Shown here piece after piece: positions 31,790 through 44,218 of a stretch of DNA of 64,000 nt (positions within the stretch are counted from its first letter, which is position 1; each line of letters begins with the position of its first letter). Made by a program: the position numbers and the translations under genes. The notes beneath the pieces were generated by a model. It searched no databases. It saw only the letters and a list, made by a program, of their open reading frames with translations, and had not been told where the DNA came from. Source of the DNA: Macrotis lagotis (lineage: Eukaryota > Chordata > Mammalia > Peramelemorphia > Peramelidae); the NCBI RefSeq assembly GCF_037893015.1, contig NC_133658.1, positions 143,831,982-143,895,981 of the forward strand. Reading direction: 5' to 3'.

Positions 31790-32225
31790 TTGGAGATTTT
31801 GGAGACCTTTAAATCATAGACTCAGGTGTTTTTATTTTATCTTAGAGGCAGAAGGAAATGACTGGAAGTTTTTGAAGCAGGGAGTAATGTGGTTAGATAT
31901 GTACCATGGCTACATAGTTTGGCAGTTTTGTGGACAAATTATTTGAGAGAGAATAGAGACCAATTAGGAAGCCATTCCTATAGTCCAGAGGATAGGTAAT
32001 GACCTGAAACCCGGGTGCCTAGCTGTGATTGCAGAGATATTGTGAAGGTAAAATTGGCTGGATTTTAAGGGACTGAAATGCCTTTGACTTGAAATTTAAA
32101 GGAGAATGGATTTAGAAGCAGAAGATAAGTTCCATTTTGAACAAAATGAGTTTAATTTGCCTTGTGGGAAGGACATCAAGACATCCAAGTCTAGGAGTCA
32201 GATGGCCATGTGGAATAGGACCTCA
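31790..32225 (-). repeat. L2 internal fragment, antisense
   Basis: 'tttgaagcagggagtaatgt', 'aggaagccattcctatagtc' and 'aggtaatgacctg' follow antisense L2 order. Confidence 0.65.
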
Positions 32226-32229
32226 AGAG

Positions 32230-33365
32230 AGATTAATATTTGGTGGTTAGTATATATATCCACATATTAATGAAATCAATTGTATTTAAAGTGTTGACAT
32301 ATAAAAAGTAATTTCATAATGAAAAGTGATGTCTTCTGGGTTAACATTCCTGATTTCATGATAGTGGTATTACTGAGACAAAATTTTTAGGTGCAACATA
32401 AAGAATATTTTTGTAGTTTAAGATTACTTATGGAGTCAATCACCAAATTATATTGTGTCTTATTTTCCTCTTAGAAGTTGGAAACAATTCCTTTATCATT
32501 TTACCTCACATGATTGCAAAGGATCCATATCAAGTCCATATATGCTTAAATCTCATGATGGGGCACTGGTGTGTAGAGTTGGTGGAGACTGAAGGGCGTT
32601 TCTAGTGATGTTAGCCTTTCACTATTACTTACTGATTTTCATCTGCGCTGAAATTTCTATCTTGAATCACCCTCCAGAAATTGGAGAATTGAACATCATA
32701 GTTGGCTAGAGCACTGGTCTACTGAGTGTGTCTTCCACACCTCCAGTGAGTTATGGCATGACCCCCAAAGTGATAATGGTGTAACCCCACAGGATAAACA
32801 GTCAGAAGGCAGTAGTAAACTTCCCTTTGGTTAGCTAGTGGAGGTACTTGTTTTCAATAGAACTGAATTCCACCTTCCCTCAGCACCCAACTCTACTTTT
32901 TCCTGCTGCTGGCCTCTTGGGGCTTTGCCTTTTGCTCTGGTTGTTGGCTCCTCATGGTAATAATAACCTAACTGCTACATAAGGGTACACACAGCAGTAG
33001 CAGGGCAGGCACAATTTTCCCCTCAGCATTCTCACATCCTATCCCTCTATCATTTTGTGACTATAACAGTTGCCCCTTGGTGAACTTTGTATTCCTCCTA
33101 CCCTTTTAATTTTCAGTGAAGTTAACAAGCAGGAAGGGTTGTGTATGTATCACAAATTTAATAGATATCTTTTCCCTCAATTCCTCAATACTGTTCCTAA
33201 CTTTACTATTTTTGTCAAGGGTACAATCCTTAACAGTTACCCAAGTACACAACCTCAGTGTCTCACATCCTACTGTGTGCCATCACATCCATTCGTACCT
33301 ACTATCTTCATTGCTCCCTTGTATATTATTGTATTACTTTATCAATATGCTTTCCTCCCCTCCCC
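32230..33365. other. GPAT4 intron 1, nothing firmly recognised
   Basis: About 1.1 kb of mostly unique-looking DNA. Open + frames at 33070-33417 have no family features and run into a SINE. Confidence 0.45.
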
Positions 33366-33369
33366 CGAT

Positions 33370-33487
33370 TTTTTCCTGCAAGGCAAGGTCACACAGCCAG
33401 GTAATTTAAGTGACTGAGGTCAGATCTGAACTCTAGTCCTCCTGACTCCAGGGTCTGTGCTGTACCCACTGTGCCACCTAACCACCC
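33370..33487 (-). repeat. short tRNA-headed SINE, antisense, internally deleted
   Basis: 'ttttcctgcaaggcaaggtc' joins directly to the GTCACACAGCC block, so the GGGGTTAAGTGGCTTGCCCA part is lost. It ends 'gccacctaaccacccc'. Confidence 0.85.
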
Positions 33488-33534
33488 CCTCAATACACTC
33501 TTAATTGGTCTCCCTCAAAAGATTCTCTCCTCCA

Positions 33535-33640
33535 CTCCATCTTTTAGTCATTTAGTCAATTTATTAAGCATTTACTAAGTGTTAAGTGCTGGAGATGCAA
33601 AAATAAAAGTAATATAATCATTGACTTCAGAAAGCTTGCA
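33535..33640 (-). repeat. L2 3' tip, antisense
   Basis: 'ttattaagcatttactaagt', 'gttaagtgctggagatgc'. Confidence 0.6.
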
Positions 33641-33644
33641 GTTC

Positions 33645-34430
33645 ATTTTTAAATTGCTTTTTCAATTAACAAATAACTATTTCTTCTCCTTTCTATATCT
33701 CTTCCATCTTTCCATCCTCATTTTGTAAAGAAAAATAAAAATCCTTATAACAAATATGTGGTCAAACAAAAACAGATTTGTATTGACCCTGCCCACAAAT
33801 ACAGGTCATAATCAGCCCCATGAGTCTCACCTTCTGTCAAGACATGAAAGTCATGCTTAGCCATTTACATTGATTAGAGATCTTAAATCTTTTGTTTGCC
33901 TTTATAGTTTTACTATTGGATACATTGTTCTCCTGATGCATCAGTTTTGAACAAATCTTCCCAGGTTTATGAAATTCAACTTTTTCATTATTTCTTTAGA
34001 GCATCCAGTACATTCATGTGTCATGATTTGTTAAATCATCCTCCAATTGATGGGTATCACTTAAGTTAACAGTTGTTTGCTAACACAAATAGAGCTGCTC
34101 TAAATATTTTTGTATATATGAATACTTTGATTTCTTTGATGGTGTAGAAAACTAGCTGCTAGGTCTCATAATACTAGTTATCATTGCTAGATCAAAGGAT
34201 TTGCATAATTTAGTAAACTTTGATTTTGTTTTCCAGAATGGCTGGGCCAGGTTACAATGTACAAATTACATTAATGTCTCTGTTTTCCCTACAACCTTTC
34301 CAACATTTGAAATTTTCCTTTTTGTCAACTTTGCAAAAGGTATAAGAGTAGAACCTCAGAGTAGTCTTAATTTGCATTTCTTTCATTTTTAATGCTTTGT
34401 TTTTTAATAGCCTGGCTTTCTTTTTTGGAA
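33645..34430 (-). mobile_element. old L1 3' end, antisense
   Basis: Reversed L1 text from 'caattaacaaataactattt' through 'tcttcccaggtttatgaaat' and 'ttgctagatcaaaggatttg' to the ORF2 tail. Heavily diverged. Confidence 0.65.
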
Positions 34431-34439
34431 AACTGCCTA

Positions 34440-34605
34440 TTCAGAAAGAAGTTTACCTTCTAATGGAAGAGACAATAAATGTACATATATAAACAAGTAT
34501 TAACAGAATATATACAAGATTAAGGAGAGCACTGTCTTTTACCCCTCTCTTTGTATCCCCATTACTTACTTTAAGTAGACATTTAATAAATGTTTATTGA
34601 CTGAT
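34440..34605. repeat. two L2 scraps
   Basis: 34440-34520 is antisense L2 ('tttaccttctaatggaagag'). 34530-34605 is a sense L2 3' tip ('gacatttaataaatgtttat'). Confidence 0.5.
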
Positions 34606-34659
34606 CAAAAAAATTAATTTGGGGAAACAACCTGGGCTTCATGAAGAAGGTAATGCTTG

Positions 34660-34803
34660 AACTTTTTTTGCAAGGGCAATGGGGTTAAACAACTTACCCA
34701 AGGTCACCCAGGTAATTATTAAGTGTCTGAGGCCAGACTTGAGCACAGGTCCTATTGACTTCAGGACCGGTGTTCTATCTACTGTGCCACTTAGCTGCCC
34801 TCT
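34660..34803 (-). repeat. short tRNA-headed SINE, antisense, diverged
   Basis: 'tttttttgcaagggcaatgg' to 'gtgccacttagctgccc'. Confidence 0.88.
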
Positions 34804-36560
34804 GCTTGAACTAGCTAAAAGGAGATGGAGGGAGTTCCAGAAATTGAGGAAGGTGTAGTGCTTGGAAGACAGTGAATATAAAGATAGATAGAATAGCATA
34901 GCTACCAAATTGATTTTTTTAAAAAAATTCTTAATACTATGATATTCTTAATATTTTAGACCATGTTCCTTCCCTATTCAAGAAATTCTATTTTCCTATA
35001 ACTACAGGGTCTCATCTCATCCATAGCCCATCCTTTTAGAATGTCTAGTTTTTGAATAATTTCACATTTGTTATGGTATTGTATAATTTATAAATAATAC
35101 TTATGTTGGGAAGCTACATCCTCAAATTTTTTACTGATAGAGATGTGCTATCAAAAAAAATTATGCTTAACTAAGACTAGTTTGTGGAGACATCACTTGG
35201 AAAATTACTTCTGGAAAGGTAAATAATTTCCCCTTTTAACTTATATATTTATTTCTCTCTGAATAATATAGGGTTGTCTGTTTCTGGCAGGACTGAAGAA
35301 GTTCTTTTGAAAACTTCCCACAGGAGTGCAGTCTAACATGCTGACTGGTTTCTGTAAATATAACTACTTTTCACAGATTTGGGCTCTCCCTGAAAGTGGT
35401 GCTTTTTCCTTTAAATTTCTATCGACTTTCAGTGACTGAAGCTTAAGAATATTTGATCTTGGTTGCACTTGAACAGTATTGCTTATTTAGTGCTTCAGGT
35501 CACGTTCTATTATGGTATTTCTTTGGTAACTTATCTTGTAACAGTGCAATATTTATTTTATGGGATATATTGATATAGTCTGCAACATAATGAATCTGTT
35601 GTACAATGGGAGCTACTTAAAATATTTTTCTCCTTTCATGCTTCAGAAAGATAGGAAAAGAGAAAGGATTGTGTATTTAATTTTTCTCAGGAGATAGTTA
35701 TACAAATGATGGCTTACAATTTAGATTCCTAGAGAGAGGGATAAAAGTCACTTTTACTTAGCTGAAAGGGAAAAAAGCATTTCTTTTGTTTGTCATTGTA
35801 TTTTCCTGTAAATGACTGAGTTCATAGTTATGGCACAAAAGCTTTCTGGCATATTGGTCCTTCTTTGTGAAAGAGTAAGATTTTCATAAAGTTTTGATCA
35901 TGATACAAGAAGAAAGCTTTTCAGTAAGATTGTCATACAGGTTGACCTAATAGATCATGCATGGACTATTTAACAGTTTCTAGCTCTTAAAAAAAATCTC
36001 ATTTTGTCACTAGTATAGACTTCTTTAAATAATTCAATTTTTTGAATAATATATTTACAATTGAGTCCTAATTCCCCCAAAATAATGAAAGGAAACAGCA
36101 TAAAAGTGATTGTGTCCCATATAACATGCAGTTTTATGAGTTATGAGTTTTATTAAAGAAAAAAATTATAGCAGCATTGTCTAATGTTTAAAATAAAAAT
36201 CATGGTTAAAGTTATATTTTTTTGGTATGACATTGTATTTTTTGATTCTATTTTTTGTGGCATACAGTTTTCCCCTGATTTCTTTGAATTCTTCAATACA
36301 TCTCTTTAGACTGCAAATATTCCTGTATATTTGTTTTTCCACAGTTTTTTCAGCCTTTTTATTTTGTTGGGAAACATGGTTAATTTTATCCCCCCTCCCC
36401 CAATCAAAATACTTTTGCTATGAGTTTCATATACAGGTAAGTCTTTCGTAAAATATCTTGCAAAATTCCAAATTGTTTTCTACCAGCTATAAATTAATAT
36501 GCCTATTTACCATTTTTTTGTCAATTGAGTGAGTGAGATAATATTTTAAATTTTATGTAA
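34804..36560. other. GPAT4 intron 1, repeat-poor island
   Basis: About 1.75 kb in which I recognise no transposon text, unusual for this window. No coding exon signal. Candidate for unique, possibly regulatory intronic DNA. Confidence 0.5.
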
Positions 36561-36673
36561 TTTGTATTTCTATGAGTTGGCCCTGGTAGAAAACTGATCT
36601 TGGATCCAGGAAGACCAGAGTTTCAGTTTTCCCTCCCAATACATAATGGATAACGCAGGGTAAGAGTAAATCT

Positions 36674-36836
36674 TGGGGTGGCTAGGTGGCATAGTGGATA
36701 AAGCACTGGCCCTGGAGTCAGGAGTACCTAGGTTCAAATCCGGTCTCAGACACTTAATAATTACCTAGCTGTGTGGCCTTGGGCAAGCCACTTAACTCCA
36801 TTTGCCTTGCAAAAAAAAAAAAACCTAAACCTAAAA
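36674..36836 (+). repeat. short tRNA-headed SINE with 11-base TSD
   Basis: Flanked by perfect AGAGTAAATCT at 36663-36673 and 36837-36847. A MIR-like scrap precedes it at 36570-36660. Confidence 0.93.
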
Positions 36837-37076
36837 AGAGTAAATCTCCTCTGTAAGACTGTAAGCTGCAAAAAAACCCACTCTTATTTCCATTGGTAGA
36901 ATAATTTTTTTTCCCCTGAGAGTTCCCTAGGTACATGAAATCATAGGTCCATTTCAACTAATATGATTATCTGTTTGTAGTACCTTTTAGAATGTTATTT
37001 ATACTTTGTATCTCTTCTGCCGTGAGTTGTTTATTTTTTGAAATGTGGTCACAAACGTCTTAAATCCAGTTTAGCA

Positions 37077-37228
37077 GGGGATGGCTAGGTGGCGCAGTGG
37101 ATAGAGCACTGGCCCTGGAGTCAGGAGTACCTGAGTTCAAATCCAGCCTCAGACACTTAATAATTATCTAGCTGCCTTGGGCAAGCCGTTTAACCACATT
37201 TGCCTTGCAAAAACCTAAAAAAAAAAAA
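37077..37228 (+). repeat. short tRNA-headed SINE
   Basis: Flanked by AAATCCAGTTTAGC and AAATCCAATTTAGC. Confidence 0.92.
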
Positions 37229-37690
37229 TCCAATTTAGCCATAATGAAAAAATTTTGAATATGTTACTGGCATCTCTTTGCTAGAATTATATGTTCTGTA
37301 TCAGGGTTCATCACCGATAGTGATCTGATGTTTGCTTTAGTTCTCCTTGGTTTGGCAACAAGTTTATATCATAATTTGATAAAATACCTCTTCTCCTATT
37401 TTTGAAAATAGTTTAGACCACCTAGTTATTATGGTCTTTAAAAATTGTTTAGACAAGGAAGTTGCAATTTTTTAATAGAAATTAATTTATGCTTAATTTA
37501 TTTTTTCTGAAATTGAGTTGTGATCTTTTTCTTGTTTCGTTAATCTGGTCATCCTGATTTTTTTTTTTTATAAAAGGTAGTATGGTCTAGGCATAGCCAT
37601 GACCACTCACTCTACCGTCTAATTAGAACTGAATTTTTTCTTTCATTTAGGCACATCAAATACTAAAGTATATAAGAATCATAGTGCTCT
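37229..37690. other. GPAT4 intron 1, nothing recognised
   Basis: AT-rich, no named repeat. Confidence 0.45.
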
Positions 37691-37800
37691 TACACCTGGA
37701 ATGGACCTAAGATATCATCTCTTTCCACCCCCTCATATTAGGAATCCTAGACCTGAGATAGTAAACAAGAGCCCAAGGTCACACAGATAAATGACAGAAA
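37691..37800 (-). repeat. MIR-like fragment, antisense
   Basis: 'acctggaatggacctaagat', 'caaggtcacacagataaatg'. Confidence 0.55.
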
Positions 37801-37859
37801 TTTGATATTACCTAATCTTTTGTCTATGACAATTGTCCCTCCTTTCTTGCCTCTCTCCC

Positions 37860-38590
37860 CTTTCAGATTTCTTGTCATTTTTTTAAATATAGTATTTTTT
37901 TTTCCCATTTACCTGTAGGGATAGTGTGCATCTTTCATTTTTGTGGGATTTTCTGTGAAAGAAGAATCAGAACAAAAGGGGGAAAATCATAAAAAAAAGT
38001 GAAAAATAGTAAGCTTTGATCTGCATTTAGACTCATAGTTCTTTCTCTTGATGTGGATGGCATTTTCCATTATGAGTCTTTTAGAATTGTCTTTGATCAC
38101 TGTTTTTTTTATCACAGTTGATTATCACAAATTGTTCCTGTTTCTATGTATAGTATGTACAGTTCTGCCCCCTTCACTCAGCATCAGTTCATGTAAATCT
38201 TTCCAGGTTTTTCTGAAATCTACCTGCTCATCATTTTTTATGAAACAGTAGTATTACATTCCATTCATATGTTCAACCATTCCCATTTGATGAGTATCCT
38301 CTCAATTTCCAGTTTTTTTACCACCAAGAAAAGAACTGCTATAAATATTTTTATACATGTGAGTCTTTTCTCCTTTTTTTTTTTTATGATTTCTTAGGGA
38401 TATAGACTGAATCAAAGGATATGCACAGTTTAGAGCACTCCAGAATGGTTAGAATAGTTCACAATTCCACCAGCAGTGCATCAGTGTCCCAGTTTTTCCA
38501 CATTTCCCCCAACATTTATCATTTTCCTTTTATGTCATAACTGATGGGTGTGAGATGGTACTTCTCTTCTTGTCATTCTTTATTAGTGCT
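37860..38590 (-). mobile_element. old L1 3' end, antisense
   Basis: 'ttgatctgcatttagactca', 'cactcagcatcagttcatgt', 'caattccaccagcagtgcat', in reversed L1 order. Confidence 0.75.
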
Positions 38591-39603
38591 TTAAAATCTA
38601 GAAGGTGACTGTAATGAGGAGTGGACCATAGATGGTAGTAGAGTAGCAAGAAGATTTCTACAAACATCTAGAAAATACACCAACCTGAAAACTGATAGGA
38701 AAATCCAAGAAAAAACAAACACATTGAATCACATTTTCATTTGACAAGAGACAGGTCTATCAGATTCAGTAATCTGATCCAGGGGCAAGGAGTTGTAGCA
38801 CTCAAGGACTTTCTAAGAGCACAGTGAGATTCCTGAGATGGAATTAAGACAATACACATGATGGAGAAATAGGTCAACTGGAATTTTTGTCAATTCCTTC
38901 CCATGTCTGGGCCATAGATTCAGGGAGAACTGAAGAAGGCACCTGCTCTCAATGGTGCATTCTGGAGTGAGAAACTAGCCTATGTCCTGAGTGAGTAGGA
39001 AATTCAGAAGCAAGTAGTATCAGTGTGGCTCAGACTCAAGGGTGAAGCAGGGTCTCAGGTCTAGCTTCTAGCCTAATCTGAACTCTGCAGAGGAAATAAT
39101 CAAGGCTGGAATACCCAGTAAAAGGGAATTCTACAGTTCTGTCACTCTGAACCATCAGAACTTTCTGTATGTCTAATAGTAACAGGCTTCTATCATTCAG
39201 ACCTATGCTCAGATGGGGCGGGGGACAGAAATCACACTTTGCTCTAGATCAAACCACATTGGAATTACTGAAAATTTAAAATGTTACCAGACTGAGCTAT
39301 TTCTGAGAGATTAGAATCACAAAGCACTCCCAAGAAAGCAGCCATAATACCAACCCAGACCCTACTCCAGAAGTGCACAGGTCTTGACCCTAACATCAAG
39401 TCTAAATTCAGAAAGTAGGCTGTGAAAGAATAAGCAAATAACAAAAAATAATAGTCCTTGTGTAATAAGTTGTTATGGTGACAGGGATGCTCAAGACAAT
39501 CCAAAAGAAGAGAATTAATTGAAAATATTTACAAGCAGAGTCTCAAAGAGAAAATAATTTGGGCATGAGCTGAAGAAAAGTTTAAAAAAAAAGATTTAAG
39601 TAG

Positions 39604-39742
39604 GGAGCAGCAAGGTGGTGTATTGGATAGAGTACTAGCCCAGTAGTAAGAAGAACCAAGTTTAAATCCAACCTTAGAATTTAATGCTTACTTATAGCTA
39701 TGTGACCATATCACTTAACCACATTGTCTTGCACGGAAATAA
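39604..39742 (+). repeat. short tRNA-headed SINE, diverged
   Basis: 'agggagcagcaaggtggtgt' to 'cacattgtcttgcac'. Confidence 0.75.
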
Positions 39743-40897
39743 TTACCCCCCAAAAAGATTATAGTGTTTTTATGAATAAATTGTGAGTGCCAGAAGAAAA
39801 AAAAGGGAAAAGAATCGAGAACTTTGGAAGAAAGAATTGAAAAGAGAAATAATAGCCCTACACAAGAAGTATAAAAATGTTATCCAAGCAATAAACTCCT
39901 GAAAATTAGAATGGACTAAAAAGAAGCCAATGACTCCATGAAACAATATTTTTTAAAAAGAAAGAAAAATTATTTCATAGCAAAAACTACTCCCAGGAAG
40001 ACAATCTAGGAGAAAATAATTGGGAATCATGGGACTATTTAAAAGCCATGAACCCCCCCCACCCTAAATAAAACAATAAAGCAAAAAAAAACAAAACCAA
40101 AACACCTTAACCTCTTAGACCCAGGGCTCAGGCTATAGACAAAGAATCTATGAGTCACTTCTTGACAGAAATCCCCAAATGAAAACTCCTAGGAACATTA
40201 TAACTAAAATCCAGAACTACTTCATCAAAGAATTAAAGTACTTAAGGGGGTTGCAGTGTGGAGAGCTTGGAATATGATAGTCCAGAAGACATAGAGTATA
40301 GGTTTTCAGACAACAGTTTACTCAATAAAACTAAGTATTATCCTACAGGGGAATAAAATGTACTAGGGATTAATGAAATAGGGGACTTCTGAGCAATCTG
40401 ATGAAAAGACCTGAGCTATGTAAGCAACTTTGAACTTAAACATAGAAATTATGAGAAAAAAATTTACAAAAAACAATGCTAAGAGGTAAAAGAAGGATAC
40501 ACAACTTGTTCTAACATGAAGAGTTTAACACACACTTCCCCTCTGATCTCTTATCATGCATCTTGGGTCTTAGAAGGAATCTAATGAGTCAGAAGGTGGT
40601 CTGGGAGTGGTTGAACTATAAAGTTAAGGATCTTAAAAAGAACAAAAAGAAAGGCAATGAGGAACTTGGTAGTAAAGGTGTGGGGGGGGAGTTAAAGAAA
40701 ATTGTAATCAAGTGCCTAGTAGAAGTCTCTTTAAACTAGAAGGATGAGGAGTAGATGATAATTTTGACACTTGAACCTTATTCTCATTTGAACTAATCAA
40801 AGGAAAGAAGAAGAAAAGTTGGATATGAATATATTTCACTTAGAAAGGAAATAGGAAAGAAAATAGGAGAAAGGGGAATTAGAAGAAGGTAGATTTG

Positions 40898-41043
40898 GGA
40901 GCAGCTAGGTGGCGCAGTGAATAGAGCACCGGCCCGGGAGTTCAAATCCGCCCTCAGACACTTAAGAATTACCTAGCTGTGTGGCCTTGGGGAAGCCACT
41001 TAACCCCATTGCCTTGCAAAAACCTAAAGGAAAAAAAAAAACA
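40898..41043 (+). repeat. short tRNA-headed SINE
   Basis: Flanked by AGAAGAAGGTAGATT on both sides. It has a small internal deletion, GGCCCGGGAGTTCAAATC. Confidence 0.92.
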
Positions 41044-41689
41044 GAAGAAGGTAGATTAAGGGAGGGACTTGTCCTAAATAAAACAATGGATTAAAAATAC
41101 TTGAAGCTCATTTTGGGGTGACAGAATTAAAAGCTGAAGGGGGCATACCTATCAATAGGGGAATAGATAAACAAGATAGAATATATGAGTGTAAATAGAA
41201 TTATCATTGTACTATAGAAGAAATGAAAAGGGATGATTTCAGAAAAACTTGGGGGAAATTGTAGGAAATTGTAGGAAATAAAATTATAGGAAATAAAGTG
41301 AACAGATATGGGAGAATAATTTGTACAAAGACAGTATTGTAAGGACAAAGAACTTTGAAAGACTTGGTAGCTCCAATAATAATGACAAACCTCAGTTCCA
41401 GAGAACTAATGATGAAAACATGCTGCCCATCTCCTAATGGAGAAGTGAGAGGCTCTCTGTTGAATGAGATATGTGAGGCTAAGTATATTTTTTCTTTTAA
41501 GACATGGCCAATGCAGAAATTTGTTTTGCTTGACTATAATATGTTTTTAATGGGTTGTATTTTTCTTTCATTCTCACGACCGGGGTGGGGGGGGTGGTAA
41601 AGGAGGAAGGGGGAGAGGAAATGAGAGTGAAAGATTTTTACTAATTGATAAAAAAAAATAAGATTAAGTTAAAACAAAAGACTGAGAGG

Positions 41690-42135
41690 GTAAAGTGCTG
41701 CTTTCCAAGAGCAAGGGGAAAGAATGGACTAATCCAATTCGAGGAAACCAATAAAGGCAGGTAAAATCAAGGTTTATTCAAGGACACAAGTAGCTTTTGT
41801 GACTTGACGGACACCATGACGCTGGATGGCCAAAGTTGTGGCTTATAGTACTATTCTCATGTTTTTAGAATAGGCCTGCTTTCTTTTAGTTAATGTCTTT
41901 TATCAAGGAACTAGGTGTCTTGGATTTGTTAGTTTTGAAGAAAAATATCCCTTTCTCAGTGAAATGAATAGTTGATTTAGACAGAGATTATTTTTGATTG
42001 AGGAGATTGCTGAAGTCAGAAGGGAGAAGAAAGTATCCTGGTGTCTGCAAGTCTTCAGTACTTAACTGAGCTATCAGATGGACATTCTGGTACCAGTTCT
42101 GGTTTTTATTGACTGTGTTTCCAGCTTTGTAAGCT
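41690..42135 (-). mobile_element. possible old LTR-like block (fossil)
   Basis: Non-coding block; the reversed text carries an AATAAA-type signal (CCTTGAATAAACC). No clear ends or duplication. Weak call. Confidence 0.25.
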
Positions 42136-42146
42136 ATTCAAGTCAG

Positions 42147-42310
42147 GGGTGGCTAGGTGGCGCAGTGGATAAAACACCGGCCCTGGAGTCAGTAGTACCT
42201 GGGTTCAAATCCGGTCTCAGACACTTAATAATTACCTAGCTGTGTGGCCTTGGGCAAGCCACTTAACCCCATTTGCCTTGCAAAAAAAAAAAAACATAAA
42301 AAAAAAAGAT
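42147..42310 (+). repeat. short tRNA-headed SINE with 11-base TSD
   Basis: Flanked by perfect ATTCAAGTCAG at 42136-42146 and 42311-42321. Confidence 0.93.
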
Positions 42311-42321
42311 ATTCAAGTCAG

Positions 42322-43363
42322 AAATTTAATATATGATGGACATTTTTCCTTCTTTCTGAAAGGCCTACTAATATTGGTTGGATTATTTAACTTGACTAGT
42401 TCAGTTTTATATTCTAGCATCTAGGACACATAAGCAAAATCTGTGTTGGATAATTAAAGGAAAGAGAATTCACTGTCTTTAGGAAAGTGAAAAACAAAAT
42501 TTAGAAAAAAGAGACAATTAGACCCATCATAACTTCAAGGGCTCTGGACTAAATGAAATGAGACTAATAGGGAGTGATTCAAGACCTAGAATGGGACCAG
42601 TCAGGTCTTTAGCTGATTCCCAACTGGTAAGAAACTTTTTGCGTTTTTGACTCTTCTTTCCCTACCACTTGTTTCCCAATTTCACACTTCTTTACATACC
42701 CATCCCACACACCTGATGTAGGTGCTTCTGTAGACACTTTTTTTATTTGATTTGACTGGAACTATATAAAATGTCTGTTGGAGAACTACAGTGAGTCTAA
42801 CTGCTTTTTGCTGGATTTGGATGATTGAAATATAATTAATTTTATGAAGCACTGATGGAATTCAGCAAGAAATCTAGCATGTGTAGTTGGACTTTTCTTA
42901 GTTGTGATATGTGGACAGAAATGTGCTCAGATTCACATTGTTTCATACTCTTCTTTACCAGGAAGTCTGAGAAAGTCACCCTTAGCATAAGAGAATAGTT
43001 TTTTAAGATGAAAGTCTTGTTTATCAAGTATTATTGGAGGTCAGAAACAGAAGTTGTAATTTGTGTTACTTAGGGTAGGACACTAATTCAGGTTTGGTGA
43101 TTAATATGCAATTCTGTTTGGATATTGGAAATGATGAAATTAAAAGGCAGTGCTTTAGTCAGAAAATCATTTAAAACGTCAGTATTCTTGTCCTTTCTGT
43201 CCTTTTTTGCTATGCCAGATCCTCAGACTTGGGTTAACAGAATTACTGAACCTGGCTCAAGACCATCTGAACACTTCCCTGTCCTCCTTCAAAAACAGAA
43301 AGAAAGAAGGAAAGATGTTTCTTGATTTGCTAGACTGACTTTTGTTTCCATTTTCTCTTTCAG
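42322..43363. other. 3' end of GPAT4 intron 1, unique-looking
   Basis: About 1 kb with no repeats seen, ending in a strong polypyrimidine tract and CAG at 43361-43363. Confidence 0.5.
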
Positions 43364-44218
43364 CTCTGGCAGCATGTGAGCAGCTTTTTATCAAGAACAT
43401 AAGTCATCAAAAGGGGACCCTAGAAACAAGATTTTTCAGTGGAGACCAATGCCAGAAGGGTCTGGAATTTCATTCTGTGGAGACAGCATGAGAAGTTTTT
43501 TGCCAGTATCTGTGGCCCACTGGCAACGACTGTAGTTCTGCAGGAGGGTCCTGGAAGCATCAAGCCCAGGAACCTCTCCTGAGGAAGAATGGAGCCAGAC
43601 ATGAACTCACCCTGGTGAAGATATTCTTTGTGTCCTGTGAAGGGATTTTAAGTAAAAATTATTTAATTTCCCCTAATTTTAACTTGAACAGTCTTCTATA
43701 TAAAGTGCCAGTATCCTGCTCAGGAATTAGCTGAATATTTTTGGCACAAAGTTGACCTTTTTTGGGTGCCATTCTAGCAATGATATAACAACTTGGTGTG
43801 TATTATTATCAAGACAGATTCATCTGCCACGTGCATTTGGATGAGAGAGGACCTCTGAAATCACTGTAAGGACAGCCGAAGCAGAGATCCCTGCTCACTC
43901 TCCTAGAACTGAGTCTGGACTTGGACTCTTGGATGATTTTGTTTAATATTTATCCCTTCTTATCCATCTCCAAAGTAGATCTTTCCCAGGTTGTCTGGAG
44001 TCTTCTGTCCACCATTTGTGGGATCATTCCTAGTAGTGGGATCATACCCTTCCATACACAGATGGTAAAAGGATGTGAAGTTTGGAATGGAGTTGGTTAA
44101 ACTTTGGGAACTTGGTTCCTTTCACAGACTATTGCTCTCAGAGAGGACAGTTTGAAAGTCTCAGGGCCTTCAGGGTTTCTGTTTGGTGAAGGGCATTGGC
44201 CTGTCTGGACCCACCACC
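43364..44218 (+). promoter_or_regulatory. GPAT4: GPAT4 exon 2 leader: long 5'UTR with uORFs
   Basis: The leader runs from the acceptor at 43363 to the GPAT4 ATG. It holds several upstream ATGs. A start-stop ATGTGA lies at 43374-43379, only 11 bases into the exon. A 28-codon uORF lies at 43449-43535 (MPEGSGISFCGDSMRSFLPV at its start). A 9-codon uORF lies at 43589-43618 (MEPDMNSPW). Further very short ones follow. Such leaders usually lower and condition translation of the main frame. If a nearer unseen acceptor is used, part of this is intron. Confidence 0.6.

Larger units (their letters stand above)
38600..41660 (+). mobile_element. ancient L1-lineage element without visible ORF2 (HAL1-like)
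   Basis: About 3 kb in one orientation: an L1-like 5'UTR with 'agtagagtagcaagaagatt', a decayed ORF1-like zone (38900-40300), and a long 3' part ending 'catggccaatgcagaaattt', 'gttttgcttgactataatat' and a G-run before an A-rich end. I see no reverse-transcriptase text between ORF1 and the 3' end, which fits HAL1 half-L1 elements. Two SINEs are inserted. It is too decayed for a firm subfamily call. Confidence 0.5.

Noticed and set aside
33070-33417. Overlapping plus frames of 115 and 97 codons in intron 1
   Set aside because: They begin with non-ATG codons, lack motifs and end inside an antisense SINE.
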